DNA from: Halomonas halophila
Lineage (GTDB): Bacteria; Pseudomonadota; Gammaproteobacteria; Pseudomonadales; Halomonadaceae
Assembly (NCBI GenBank): GCA_002433675.1
Contig: DJIP01000045.1
Coordinates: 1 to 19,235 of the forward strand
Length of the DNA stretch: 19,235 nt
Reading direction: 5' to 3'
The notes beneath the pieces were generated by a model, which made no database searches, was not told the DNA's origin, and worked only from the letters and a program-made list of their open reading frames with translations. This document shows, one piece after another, positions 6,904-17,400 of the stretch (its first letter is position 1; the number at the start of each line of letters is the position of its first letter). Both the position numbers and the translations under genes were made by a program.

Positions 6904-8428
6904 CGGTGCCCCCTTCATCGGCGCCTGTCCCCGGCTGTGGGCGACGCGGCTCCAGGGTGGGCCCGCCGGCTGGCGCCGGTGGCTGGCCCGGGTGAGGCGC
7001 AATGATGCCCTGGCGCTCGTGGGTGGTCATGATCCGCTCGATCTCGCCGGCCAGGGTCTGTACATCGTGCTGGGCGACGGTCTCGGGCAGCACGTCCAGG
7101 CCCACCGAGTTGAACAACCGGCCCCAGGCGGCCTGGGCGCGGGAGTAGGCCGCCTCGCGCTGGTACTGGGACAGCAGGTAGCGGCTCTCGGCGCGAATCA
7201 CCTCGAGCTCCGAGCCGATGGAAGAGGAGGCCGCGGCCTTGGCGTAGGCCAGCAGGTCCTCGTCCACCTCGAGGCTCTCGTCGCTGTACTCGAGCTCCTC
7301 GCGGGCCAGGTGGTAGCGCAGGGCGCCCACCCGGACCTGGGTCAGTACCGCCATGGACAGCGCGGTACGGCGCAGGTCGTCGGCATCACCCTGGGTGTCC
7401 TGGGCTTCGTTCAGATCGGGATAGGACAACAGCTTCAACAGGTTCAGGGACACGTTGACGCCGGTCTCGGTCCAGTCGTTGTTGTACAGGTAGTCGTTGG
7501 AGTCGTACTCGATGCCCGCGCTGACCGTGACGTTGGGCCACAGCCTGAGCTTGGCGGCTTCCAGGTCGTTCTGGTTGACCCGCTTGCGGTACCACTCCTC
7601 CATGATCTCCGGGCGGTGCTGCAGCGCCAGCTGTTCCAGGCGCTCGATATCGCTGACGTCCGGGGGAAGATCCGGTTCCGGTTCGTCGGCCAGGATCAGG
7701 CGGGTACCGGGGGGCAGCGACATCAGTGCGGCCAGTTCGGTCTTGGCCAGCTCCAGATCCTGGCGGCGCGCGGTCAGCAGGGTGGTGGAGTCGAGCAGCG
7801 CGCGCTGGTAGGCCAGTACCTCCTGGCGTGGCAGCAGTCCCTGGCGCTGGGCCTCACGGGCGGCGGCCAGCGCCCGCCAGTAGGCGTTGCGTACGTCGCG
7901 CAGCACGTTCTGGGCGACCTTGCGCCGACGTTCCTCGGCCATCAGCATCTGGTCGGCCTTCTGCTGGTTCTCGTAGTAGGCCAGGCCGAAGTCGAGCAGG
8001 CTCCAGGACAGGCCAAGGCCCGCGGTGGAACGGTAGCGCTGCTCCGAGGTGGAGGGACGCAGGCTTTCCTCGCCGTCCTCGATACCGATGGAGGTGCCGC
8101 CGGAGTCGTTGCTGCGATCGCTGTAGCCGGCCTCGGCGACGATGCGTGGCAGCAGTTCATGGCGCGAGACGTCACGCAGGTTCGAGGCCAGGGCGCTTTC
8201 CATCAGCTTCAGGCGATAGTCGAGGTTGTACTTGAGTGCCCGGGCGGCGGCCTCGTAGAAGGTGACCGGCTGATTGAGCGGCTCCTGCAGTCGATACATC
8301 TGGGCCTGGTCGCTGATCGCCCGCTGACGGATCTCGGTGGCGTCGAAGGGCTGGGGCTCGAGGCTGGAGCAGGCACTCAGGGTCAGGCCGGCGGTGACCG
8401 CCAGCGTGGTGAGCGGTAGTCGATGCAT
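6893..8428 (-). CDS. TolC-like outer-membrane efflux/secretion channel lipoprotein
   Basis: Outer-membrane factor of 511 residues that would form the trimeric channel and periplasmic tunnel of the export machine. It starts with a lipoprotein signal peptide (MHRLPLTTLAVTAGLTLSAC, lipid-bearing Cys20), as in OprM-type channels. The two OEP repeats are visible: helical stretches near YEAAARALKYNLDYRLKLME and HRPEIMEEWYRKRVNQNDLE, each followed by beta strands (LGLSWSLLDFGLAYYEN and VTVSAGIEYDSNDY). The equatorial small-residue helices are also present. A Pro/Gly-rich tail of about 40 residues ends the protein. The ATG at 8428 is chosen for the lipobox and for AAGGA 6 nt upstream (8436-8440), rather than an in-frame ATG at 8455 that would overlap the preceding gene. 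It begins 23 nt after the giant surface protein's stop, so it is co-transcribed with that likely substrate. Confidence 0.92.
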   Translation of the reverse strand: MHRLPLTTLAVTAGLTLSACSSLEPQPFDATEIRQRAISDQAQMYRLQEPLNQPVTFYEAAARALKYNLDYRLKLMESALASNLRDVSRHELLPRIVAEAGYSDRSNDSGGTSIGIEDGEESLRPSTSEQRYRSTAGLGLSWSLLDFGLAYYENQQKADQMLMAEERRRKVAQNVLRDVRNAYWRALAAAREAQRQGLLPRQEVLAYQRALLDSTTLLTARRQDLELAKTELAALMSLPPGTRLILADEPEPDLPPDVSDIERLEQLALQHRPEIMEEWYRKRVNQNDLEAAKLRLWPNVTVSAGIEYDSNDYLYNNDWTETGVNVSLNLLKLLSYPDLNEAQDTQGDADDLRRTALSMAVLTQVRVGALRYHLAREELEYSDESLEVDEDLLAYAKAAASSSIGSELEVIRAESRYLLSQYQREAAYSRAQAAWGRLFNSVGLDVLPETVAQHDVQTLAGEIERIMTTHERQGIIAPHPGQPPAPAGGPTLEPRRPQPGTGADEGGTDAV

Positions 8429-8451
8429 GCGGTGTCCTTGTCGTTCGAATC

Positions 8452-11400
8452 TCACAGGTCCTGCTCCCCTCGCAGCGGCGCGGTGGAGCCGGCCATGGCC
8501 GTCAGTTGTGCGCGAAAGCCTGCAGCGACCCTGGGAGAGGCGCCGGAGGTCTCGTCTGGCCCGCGCCAGTCGTCCTGGGCCAGCGCTGCCGGCGCGAGGC
8601 GATCGCCCTGGTCACCATCGGCGATCCATTCGGCCCCCGGCGGCAGCTCAGGCCGGCCGTCATCTGCCGCGTTGCGGTTCGGCGCCTCGGCCGAGCCAGG
8701 TTGAGCGTCGCTCGGCGTCGAGCTTCGCGTCGGAATCGTCGGTTCGCCATCGGTACCAGTGGCGTTGTTCAGCAATTGTTCACGGGTGGGAGCGTAGAGG
8801 GAGGGATCGGCCAGCAGGCCATCCGCCGTCAGGTCGGTGCGGCCGTGGCGACCCAGCAGCAGCAATTGATCCTGCTCGGCGTACAGGCGACTCAAGGCTA
8901 CGCCGCGTAGCACGTACTGGCCTGGCACCTCACCCAGGCCGTTGGCCAGCGACGGGATCTGCATCTCCAGCGGCCGGACCAGCCAGGGCTGGGCGCCGTG
9001 GGACAGGCGCAGGTAGTCGAAGACCTCGCGGCTGTTGCGTTCGACTTCCGGGGTGACATAGACCACCGGGTCGACATCGCCGAGGGTGGCGCGCGACTGG
9101 CGCCCATCGTCCGGGCGCAGGAAGTGGGGGCCGGCGCCATCCCTGATCGGAATATAGGGAGCGGCGATATCCAGGGTCAGGGTCAGGGTGGCGGTGTCGC
9201 TGGCGCCGGCCTGGTCGCTCAGGGTGTAGACGAAGACCTCCTGCAACAGCGGACCCAGGCCGCTGGCGCGCAGTACCTCGCTGTTGGTGCGGTCGATAAA
9301 GTAGCGGTAGCTGCCGTCCGCCTCGATGATCAGGGTGCCGTAGCGGCCCGCCAGGCGCTCGCCGGGCGCCGCGCTGACGCCATCCTGTGCCACCAGGGTG
9401 ACCCTCTGGGTCTCGCCGTAGCGCTCGGCGTCGACGTCGGTGTCGTTGGGCAGCACATTGCCGGTGGCGTCGGGACGGCTCGCGCCTCCGCCGATGTCCA
9501 CGGCGTCGCCGCTGTCGTCGCGGGCCGTCGGTGTATCGTTGCGCCCATCGATGATGATCGTCAGGCTGGCACTGGCGGGACCGCCCCAGCGGTCCTCCAG
9601 CGCATAGGTGAAGACGTCGACCAGGGTCTGGCCGCTTTGACGCAACGCCTGGACCTCCGGGTTGTCGTCATCGACCTGGTAGCGGTAGCTGCCGTCGGCC
9701 TCCATCACCAGGCTGCCGTAGCGGCCCTTGAGTGCCTTGCCGAGGGTGCCTTCGGTGCCGCCGGCACTTGGGTTATCGCCGGTGCGAACGCCGGTCACCG
9801 TCAGGTTGGGGCCGAGCAGGTTGACGCCGAGGTTGATGTCGCCATCGACGTCGCTGTCGTTGTCGAGCACGTTACCCACGGCGTCCGCCCCGGGCGTGGC
9901 GTTGTCCCGGCCACCGGCCTCCACCGCCAGGCCATCGTCGGCGCCGGGCACCGGCGCCTGGTTCTGGCCGCGCACGAACACCGTCAGTTCGGCCAGGTCC
10001 ACCAGTCCCGCCAGATCACGGGCCTCGTAGGTAAAGACGTCACGGCGAAACTCCAGCGGGCCAAGCCCGAGGATCTCGGCGTTGGTCTGGTCGACCGCGT
10101 AGCTGTAACTGCCGTCGGTGGCAAGCGTCAGGGTGCCGTACTGGCCTGTCAGGGTTATCGTGCCGGCGCTGGGGGTGGACAGGGCCCCGCCTGCGGCCTC
10201 GGTGCCGGGGCGGGCGCCACTAACGGCCAGTTGGTCACCGGCGTCGATATCACTGTCGTTGTCGAGCACATTGCCGCTGGGATCACGGCCGGTGCCCTGA
10301 TCGCTGTCGGCCACCGCCAGGGCGACGTTGTCGGCGGCCACCGGGGCATCGTCGCGTCCCTCGATAGTCACGGTCAGACGCGCCGTGGTAGTGGCACCCA
10401 GGGGATCGACGCTGCGGTAGACGAAGACCTCGGTGAGGGTATCGTTGGCGGTTCTTAGGGCCTCCACCGCCGGATTGCTGTTATCGACCACGTAGGAAAA
10501 GCTGCCGTCGGCGTTCAGGGTCAGGGTGCCGTAGCGTCCGGCCAGCGGCTGGCCGGCGTTTACCGTGGTGGTGTTGAAGCGGACCTGATCGACACTCAGT
10601 GTCTGTCCATCCACGTCGTCGTCGTTGGTCAGGACGTTACCGCTGGGGTCGTCACCTGGGGTGGCGTTGGCGGTACCCCCGGCCTCCACCGCGATGGCCT
10701 GGTCGGCCACCGGACTTGGCGGATCGTTGGCGCCGGTGACGGTGACGACCAGCTCGGCCAGGTCCGCATTGCCGGCGGTGTCGATCAGTCGGTAGGTGAA
10801 GGTCTCGCTCAGGGTGGCGCCTGCCGCCAGGGCCTGTACGGCGGCGTTGTCGCCGTCGACCACGTAGCGGTAGCTGCCGTCGGCGTCTACCGTGAGCCGC
10901 CCGTACTGACCATCGACGCTGGCGCTGACGCCACCGAGGCTGGTCATGGCGCCGCCGGCCGCCTCGCTGCCGGGGCGAATGGCGCCGATGGAGAGCGCAC
11001 CCTGGTCGATGGTATCCACGTCGGCATCGACGCCATCGCCGTCGTCATCAGCGATCAGATTGCCGGTGCCGTCCACCGCTGGTGTGGCACCGTCGGTGGA
11101 TGGCGCCTGGGCGCTGGTGGTGTTGTCGGTGGCGACGGGGTTGTCCTGGGCGCCTTCGATGGTGATGGTCAGCACCGCGATGTCATCGAGTCCCTCGGCG
11201 TCGGTCACCAGGTAGCTGAAGGTCTCGCTCAGGGTATCGCCCACCGCCAGGGCTTCGACGGCTGTGTTGTCGTCATCGATGACGTAGTTATAGCTGCCAT
11301 CCGGATTGATGGTCAGGGTGCCGTAGCTGCCGATCACGTCGGTGGCGCCGGTGACCTCATCGAAACTGCCGAGGAGCTCATCGCCAGTGCGGATACCGGT

Positions 11401-14400
11401 GACCGCCTTGGTCTCGCCGTTGAGGTCGACGTCGGTATCGTTGGTCAGCACATTGCCGGTGGCGTCCTGGCCGGCAGTGGCGTTGCCGATACCGCCCGCC
11501 TCGATGGCCACGCCACTGTCGTCGACGCCCACCGGGGCGTCGTTGGCGCCTTCGATGGTGATGGTGATGGTGGCCTGGGAGGTGGCACCCGCGCGATCGC
11601 TGATTTCATAGACGAAGGTCTCGTCTAGCGTATTGCCGCTCAGCCTCAGCGCCTCGACGGCGGCGTTGTCGTTGTCGAGCTGGTACACCGCCGAGCCGCT
11701 CGAGGAGATCACCAGGGTGCCGTAGGTGCCGACGATACGGGTGGGCGAGGCGGGGTCGCTGTTGACCGCCTGCAGTGAGCTGTCGTCGGGGCCCGCCCGG
11801 ACCACCGTCAGCACGTCGGGATCGGCGTCACCGGTGTCGGGGTCTTCGTCGTTGCGGATGACCAGGCCGTTGGGGTCGATGCCGCCGATATTGAAGCGCC
11901 CCCCGGCCTCCACGGCGGTGGCGCTGTCGTCCTCGGCCAGAGGAACATCGTTGACCGCGATGACCTCGATGGCCAGTGTATCGCGGTCGGTCAGGGCGTC
12001 GGCGGGCTCGCCGGGGATGCCGTTGCCGCTGTCGGGGTGATCGCCGAAGTTGCCGTTGTCGCTGGTGACGAGGGTCAGGGTATCGTCACCGTTGAAGTTG
12101 TCGCCGCCTTTATATTGGAGGGTGGCGAGGGCGGCATTGATCTCGTCGACGCTGCCGGTGAGGATCAACTCGCTGGTGCCACTACCTGACACAGTGGCGC
12201 CGCCGGCGTTGGATGCGTTCAGTGTGCCGTTGTTCACACTCAACGTCGTGGTCAGGTTCTGGGCCCCGCTGGTACCGGGTGTCAGGGCGTCGGGGTCGGC
12301 AATCGAGATGCCGGTGATGGCAATGTCGGTGTCTTCGTTGCCGGAGACCGGCGAGGCCGGCAAGGTGTGGACCGGCGCATCGTTGAGTTCGACATAGCCG
12401 ATATCGGCGTCGAAGGTGGTGTTGCCGTCGACGGCGCCGGTAACGAGCGACAGGCTGCCGTCACCGAAGGTGCCGCCGTCGGAATCGATGCGCGCCTTCA
12501 ACTCGCCGGCACTGTCGTCGGTGAGGCTTTCGCTGGCCGAGATGCGGTAGCTGCCCTTGGGCAGCACGCCGAAGGCGTAGTTGCCGTTTGCGTCGGTGAC
12601 GGTGTCAAAGGTGAGATCCTCGGCGTCGTCGAAGTCGCCGTCGTTGTTGCCGTCCCAGGTCAGGGTCACACTGACGCCGGCCAGGCCATCTTCACCGACA
12701 GCGGGTGTGGTGCTGTCGTCGGCGCTGAGGGTGTCATTCCACAGGGTGCCTTCGACAAGTCCGAGACTCGCCCCGGCGCTGAGCACATAGTCGTTGAGCC
12801 CGCCGCTGCCGTCGGCATCGGTACGCTCGCCCGATGGCGTGCCGTCGTCGCCAACATCGCTGCCAGCAAAGCCATCGAAGCTGCCGTCGTCGGGCAGGCT
12901 GGACCAGGCAAGACGGGCCTCGGCGGCGGTGGCCGCCACTACCGCATCGTTGGGTACCTCGACGCTATAGGACACGCTGACCTCGCTGCCCGGGTCGAGT
13001 TGCGCAAAGGTGAGCTCGATTCCACTGGCGGTGGCGCTGGCCGTGACTCCGGCGGGCAGGCCGGCGGGGGTGTAGCTCTGGCCATCGATGACCACACTGT
13101 CGATGACATAACCGCTGCCCGAGGGAGGAAAGGCGTCGGTCAGCACCACTTCGTAGGCGGGCATGCCACCGTTCTGGGTAAAGGCAACGGTGACGCTGGC
13201 GGTACCGGTGTTGTCATCCGGGGCCGGGTCGAAGTCCACCACCGTCTTGGTCATTTCTTCGAAGGACGGCTCGACGATTCGTTCGTAGATTTCTTCGCTC
13301 TGGAAACTGGTGCCGTCGCGGCTTTCGGTCACGACCATGCCAAGCTCTGTCCCTGCCTGGTTGGTCGAGACGTTGTCGACCCGCACATTGAACTCGAGCG
13401 AAATGCCTTCCTTGTCGAGGTCATTATCGTCGTTGGTGATAGTGCCCAGGTCGATGGTCAGGGTGCGTCCATCGCCGCTGATGGTGTAGCGGGCAGGGTC
13501 TAGCACACCGGTCGGTTCGCCGCTCAGGTCGCTCTGTATGTACCCGGCCTCGGGGGACTGGCCATTGCCCTCGACGGAATCGGCGCCGGTGTTCAGGTTG
13601 CTTGTCAGACCGTCACCGTTGGCGATGAAGGCCATCCGGATCTGGTTGGCCGTCTCCGGGAGAATGGTGAGACCTTCATCGACCTGTATCGTCAGTTGAT
13701 AGTTGTCCGTAGTGCCTTCGGGCAGCAGCGCCACCACCCGGTAGCGGATGATTTCCCCCACCGCGACGTCTTCACGGGTGTCGCCGGTCGGGTCTGCAGC
13801 AGCGGTGCTGTCCAGCCCGCCGACGCGGGACACCTGCAGTGTCTGAGCGATCGGGATCGCCTGGATATCGATCTGCCGATAGTCGTTGAGGGAGCCATCC
13901 CCCAGTTCCCCGTTGGCCCCTGTACGTTCGGAATCGTTGCTGGAGCTGGTGTCATCGAGACTGGTCCAGTCGACCCGGGCCTCGGAGGTGAGGTTCGCCA
14001 GATCCGCGGCAGTGGCGCCCACGGTGCCTCCGATGGTCAGGGTGATGGAATGGTCGGTACGCAGGTCGAGATCGAATCCACTCTTGAGGCTGAGTTGATA
14101 GCCGTCGGTGTCGTTGCCGGTGATCTCGAAGTCACCCACGGTGGGCCCGTTGGCGTCGCTGAAACTCACCGCCTCAAGGCTGACGCCGTCGAGTTCAGCA
14201 GGTAGCTGGACAGACAGGCCCAGGTCGAAGGCGTCGACCCCCGAGGTGTTCGAAAAGGTGACGGCGTACTCGATGGCGTCACCAGAGTCGACTCCGAGAC
14301 CCGGGTCGGAAGGAGTGGTCAGCGCCTGTTCGATGCTGACCGTGGGTTCCACCAGGGTGGTGGTCGGGCCCGTACCGGGCTGACTGACGTCACGATCCAC

Positions 14401-17400
14401 GGCGGTGGCGCCGTTGATCTCGTCGCCGTCGACGTCCTGATAGCTCAGGCTGGCCTTGTGTTCGTGCTCGGTACCTTGCTGGTTGCCGAGGGTATTGCTG
14501 GCGATCAGGCGGAGGCGCAGCACAAAGGTATTGTTACCGGTGTCGTTGTCGCCAGTGGCGCCGGCGGCGCTGAAGGTGAACTGGCCATCGACGCCGTCGT
14601 CGCCCAGGGTGCCGCCGCTGCCGGCAAGCGCGCTGACGGAGACGCTGCCTTCGAAGTCGGCGCTTAAGTTGTCGCTGCCGGCGGCCAGGGTGATCAGTTC
14701 ATAACCCTCGTCATTATTGAAGCTGGTATCCAGCGCCATGCCCGACGGTATCAGGTCATTGACCCTGAGTTCCTGGGTAGTGCCTTCCGGCAGGGTCACC
14801 ACGATGTCGTAGAACATCGACTCGCCGACCACCAGATCGGCGCCGTCGGTATGGCTGGCACTTGAGTCGTTATCAGTGGCGGCGCCGCCGTCCGCGAAGG
14901 TGGTCGTGATGGTTGGCGCCGCCACCTGCTGGGTCGCGTCGTCCTCGAGATCCGTCGGGGTAAAGTCGGTGCGGCCGTCGACGCTGGCGTAGTTGGTGAG
15001 TATCGCCTTGGTACCCAGGGTGCGACTGGCGCTGACCGCCGCGGCCACGGTCACGTCGTAGGTGATGACGATGATGTTGGTGCCGGCGGCGTCGCTGGCG
15101 CTGCCATCCCGCCCGGCCTGCAGGGTGGCCTGGTCGCCGGCATCCAGCAGGGTGATGGTGGTACCACTGACGCTATAGTTGGTGCCCTCGATCAGCACGC
15201 TGCCGTCACCGAGCGTCAGGGTCAGGTTGGCACTACCCAGGCTGTCGCCGACAAAGTCCAGGTCCGTGGGCAGTTCGATCTCGGTCGTCACGTCGAAGGC
15301 GCCGCCGCCGCCGGTGTTCTCGAGCAGGGTGGCCAGGCGCAGGGTGTCGCCGGCGTCGATGTCGGTGACGTCGCCGTCCACCGCCGCCGGGTCGGTAATG
15401 CTGCCGGTGAAGGGCGCACCCGCCGTGCCGGGCGCATTCCAGCTGCCGCTGGTGCCGCTGACGCTGCCGTTGGTCGAAGACACCACCCCATGGGTGATGG
15501 TGACGACCGGCTCGGCCACCGATTGCACCTTGACCACGTCCTGGGTCACCAGTTCGGTCTGGTCGAGGGTGGTGGTCTGGCGCGATTCGGCCAGCACATC
15601 CAGCGAGCGGCCGTCGGCGAAGGGCTGATCCCCCACCGTCATGGTAAAGCTCAGGGCGATGGTGCTGGCCTCTGTCGTGGACAGGTCTGCCAGGGTAAAG
15701 ACGATGGCATTGCCGGGACCGCTCGCTACGCTGGTGATCTCGCCCGCCCAGCTGTTGTCCGCTGCCAGGGACCACTGGCCGGAGTCAGTACCTTGCGTCC
15801 AGCTGATACCGGAGGTGTCGAGCAGCGGCAGCGGCAGGTAGGCGATCAACTGGAAGTTTTCGTGGTCGCCGGTGACCAGCTCGTAGCGCAGGGTGAAGGT
15901 CACCTCGTCGCCGGGGGCCAGTTCGCTGGCGCCTCCTTCGATGGCGATGTCCACCTGGCTGGTGGGCACCGTCAATTCGGTGCTGGAGTCGTCGGTCTCG
16001 CTCTCGCCGGTCAGGTTGTTCGGGTTGAGCAGCAGGGTGGCATCGACCTCGGCGGCATTGCCGATACTATCGCCTTCGTTGATGGCAGGGTGGTCGGTCA
16101 CGTCCTCGTCTGCATAGGCGTCGTCGATGACCGCGCGATAGCTGATCAGCGCACGGGTGGCGCCGGCGTCGATCACCCCGTCGAAGGCGGCGTCGCCGGC
16201 GAGCCAGGCCTGGTCGACCAGGGCGTTCTCGATCGACTGGGCGATATCGAAGCTCAGAGTGGTGGTGCCATCGGCATTGACGCTGGTGGTGACCACCAGG
16301 TCGATGGTGGTGGCGTCATCACCGCTGTAGAGGATGAGCGTCGGGGTGCCCTCGAGGGTCTGGCCGTCGCCGAGGGTATCGGTGACGACAAACTGACCCT
16401 CGAGCTGGGTGTCCTCGCCAAAGGCGAAGTAGTCCGACAGCGCCATCTCCAGCTGGTATTCCAGGGTGTCACCCGGAGTCAGGCCGCTGGTGCCGGTATC
16501 GATGGCCAGGGTGGCGGTCTTTTCCAGGGTGATCGACTTGGCAACGAAGCTCAGCTCATCGCCGGTACCCTCGAAGCTGACCTTGCCGTCAGGGTCGTCG
16601 GGATTGCGGTCGCGATCGTCCAGCGGCAGCCAGACGCCGCTGCCGGTGGGGGCGCCGAACTTGATCGTGGTGTCGTTGCCGGTCACCGGGTCGAGGACAG
16701 GGTCGCCGTTGGCATCGGTCTCCGGCACATAGAAGTCGACCCGACTGGACTGGGCCTCGGTGAGGTTGTCGTAGGTCACCGTGTAGGAGGTGATGAAGGC
16801 ATCGCTGTCGATCAGCGCCTGTATGGTGAGATCACCGGTGTAGGTGTTGCCGCTGGCCAGGGTGATGGAGGTCAGGGTGCCGTTGCCGGGATCGATGGCG
16901 GTGACCTGGACGTTGGTCGGCACCGGCTGAGTGATGACCACGTCGGTCAGGGTCTGGGCGGTGGCCCCGGCACCGGCCGGTCGCACCGTGGTAACCAGGC
17001 TGTGGGGGTAGTTCTCGCCGGTGGTGGTGTCGCCCTCGCTCATGTCGAGGGTCTGCTCCACCGCGATGACCGTGGGGGTGATGGTGAAGGCGACCGCACT
17101 ACCGATCAGGCTGGGGTCCTGCTCCGGGTTGGACAGGGCGTCGTTGCCAAGCTCGAAACCGGCCATGGCCTGGATGACCAGGTTCGGACTGCCGTTGGTC
17201 TGGGAGGTATCGGCCAGTTCGCTCAGCTCGCCGGTAAAGGTGACGTCGATGCTTGGCTGGTCGCTGGTCAGGCTGGCGAAGGGCAGCGCCGCCACCACCA
17301 GGGTGTCGCCGGCCTGGGCGCCATAGGTCGAGGCCAGCACGGTGATCGGGTCGCCATTGGCATCCTTTGCCAGGGGGTGAAGGGCCTCGCCGTTGGCGTC

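Noticed and set aside
6905..6960. LEPR tetrapeptide in the C-terminal tail of the TolC-like protein
   Set aside because: It sits in a Pro/Arg/Gly-rich tail as LEPRRPQ without the following hydrophobic LLF; most likely chance.
6992..8419. Open frame of 475 codons on the plus strand
   Set aside because: Mirror of the TolC-like gene; composition is typical of antisense frames in GC-rich DNA.
8452..9160. RTX-type type I secretion signal in the surface protein
   Set aside because: No GGxGxDxLx nonapeptides are present in the C-terminal region.
8998..10458. Open frame of 486 codons on the plus strand with internal repeats
   Set aside because: Antisense of the VCBS repeats; its repetition follows from the real coding repeats.
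12367..13503. Open frame of 378 codons on the plus strand
   Set aside because: Antisense of the surface-protein gene, without start signals or domain features.
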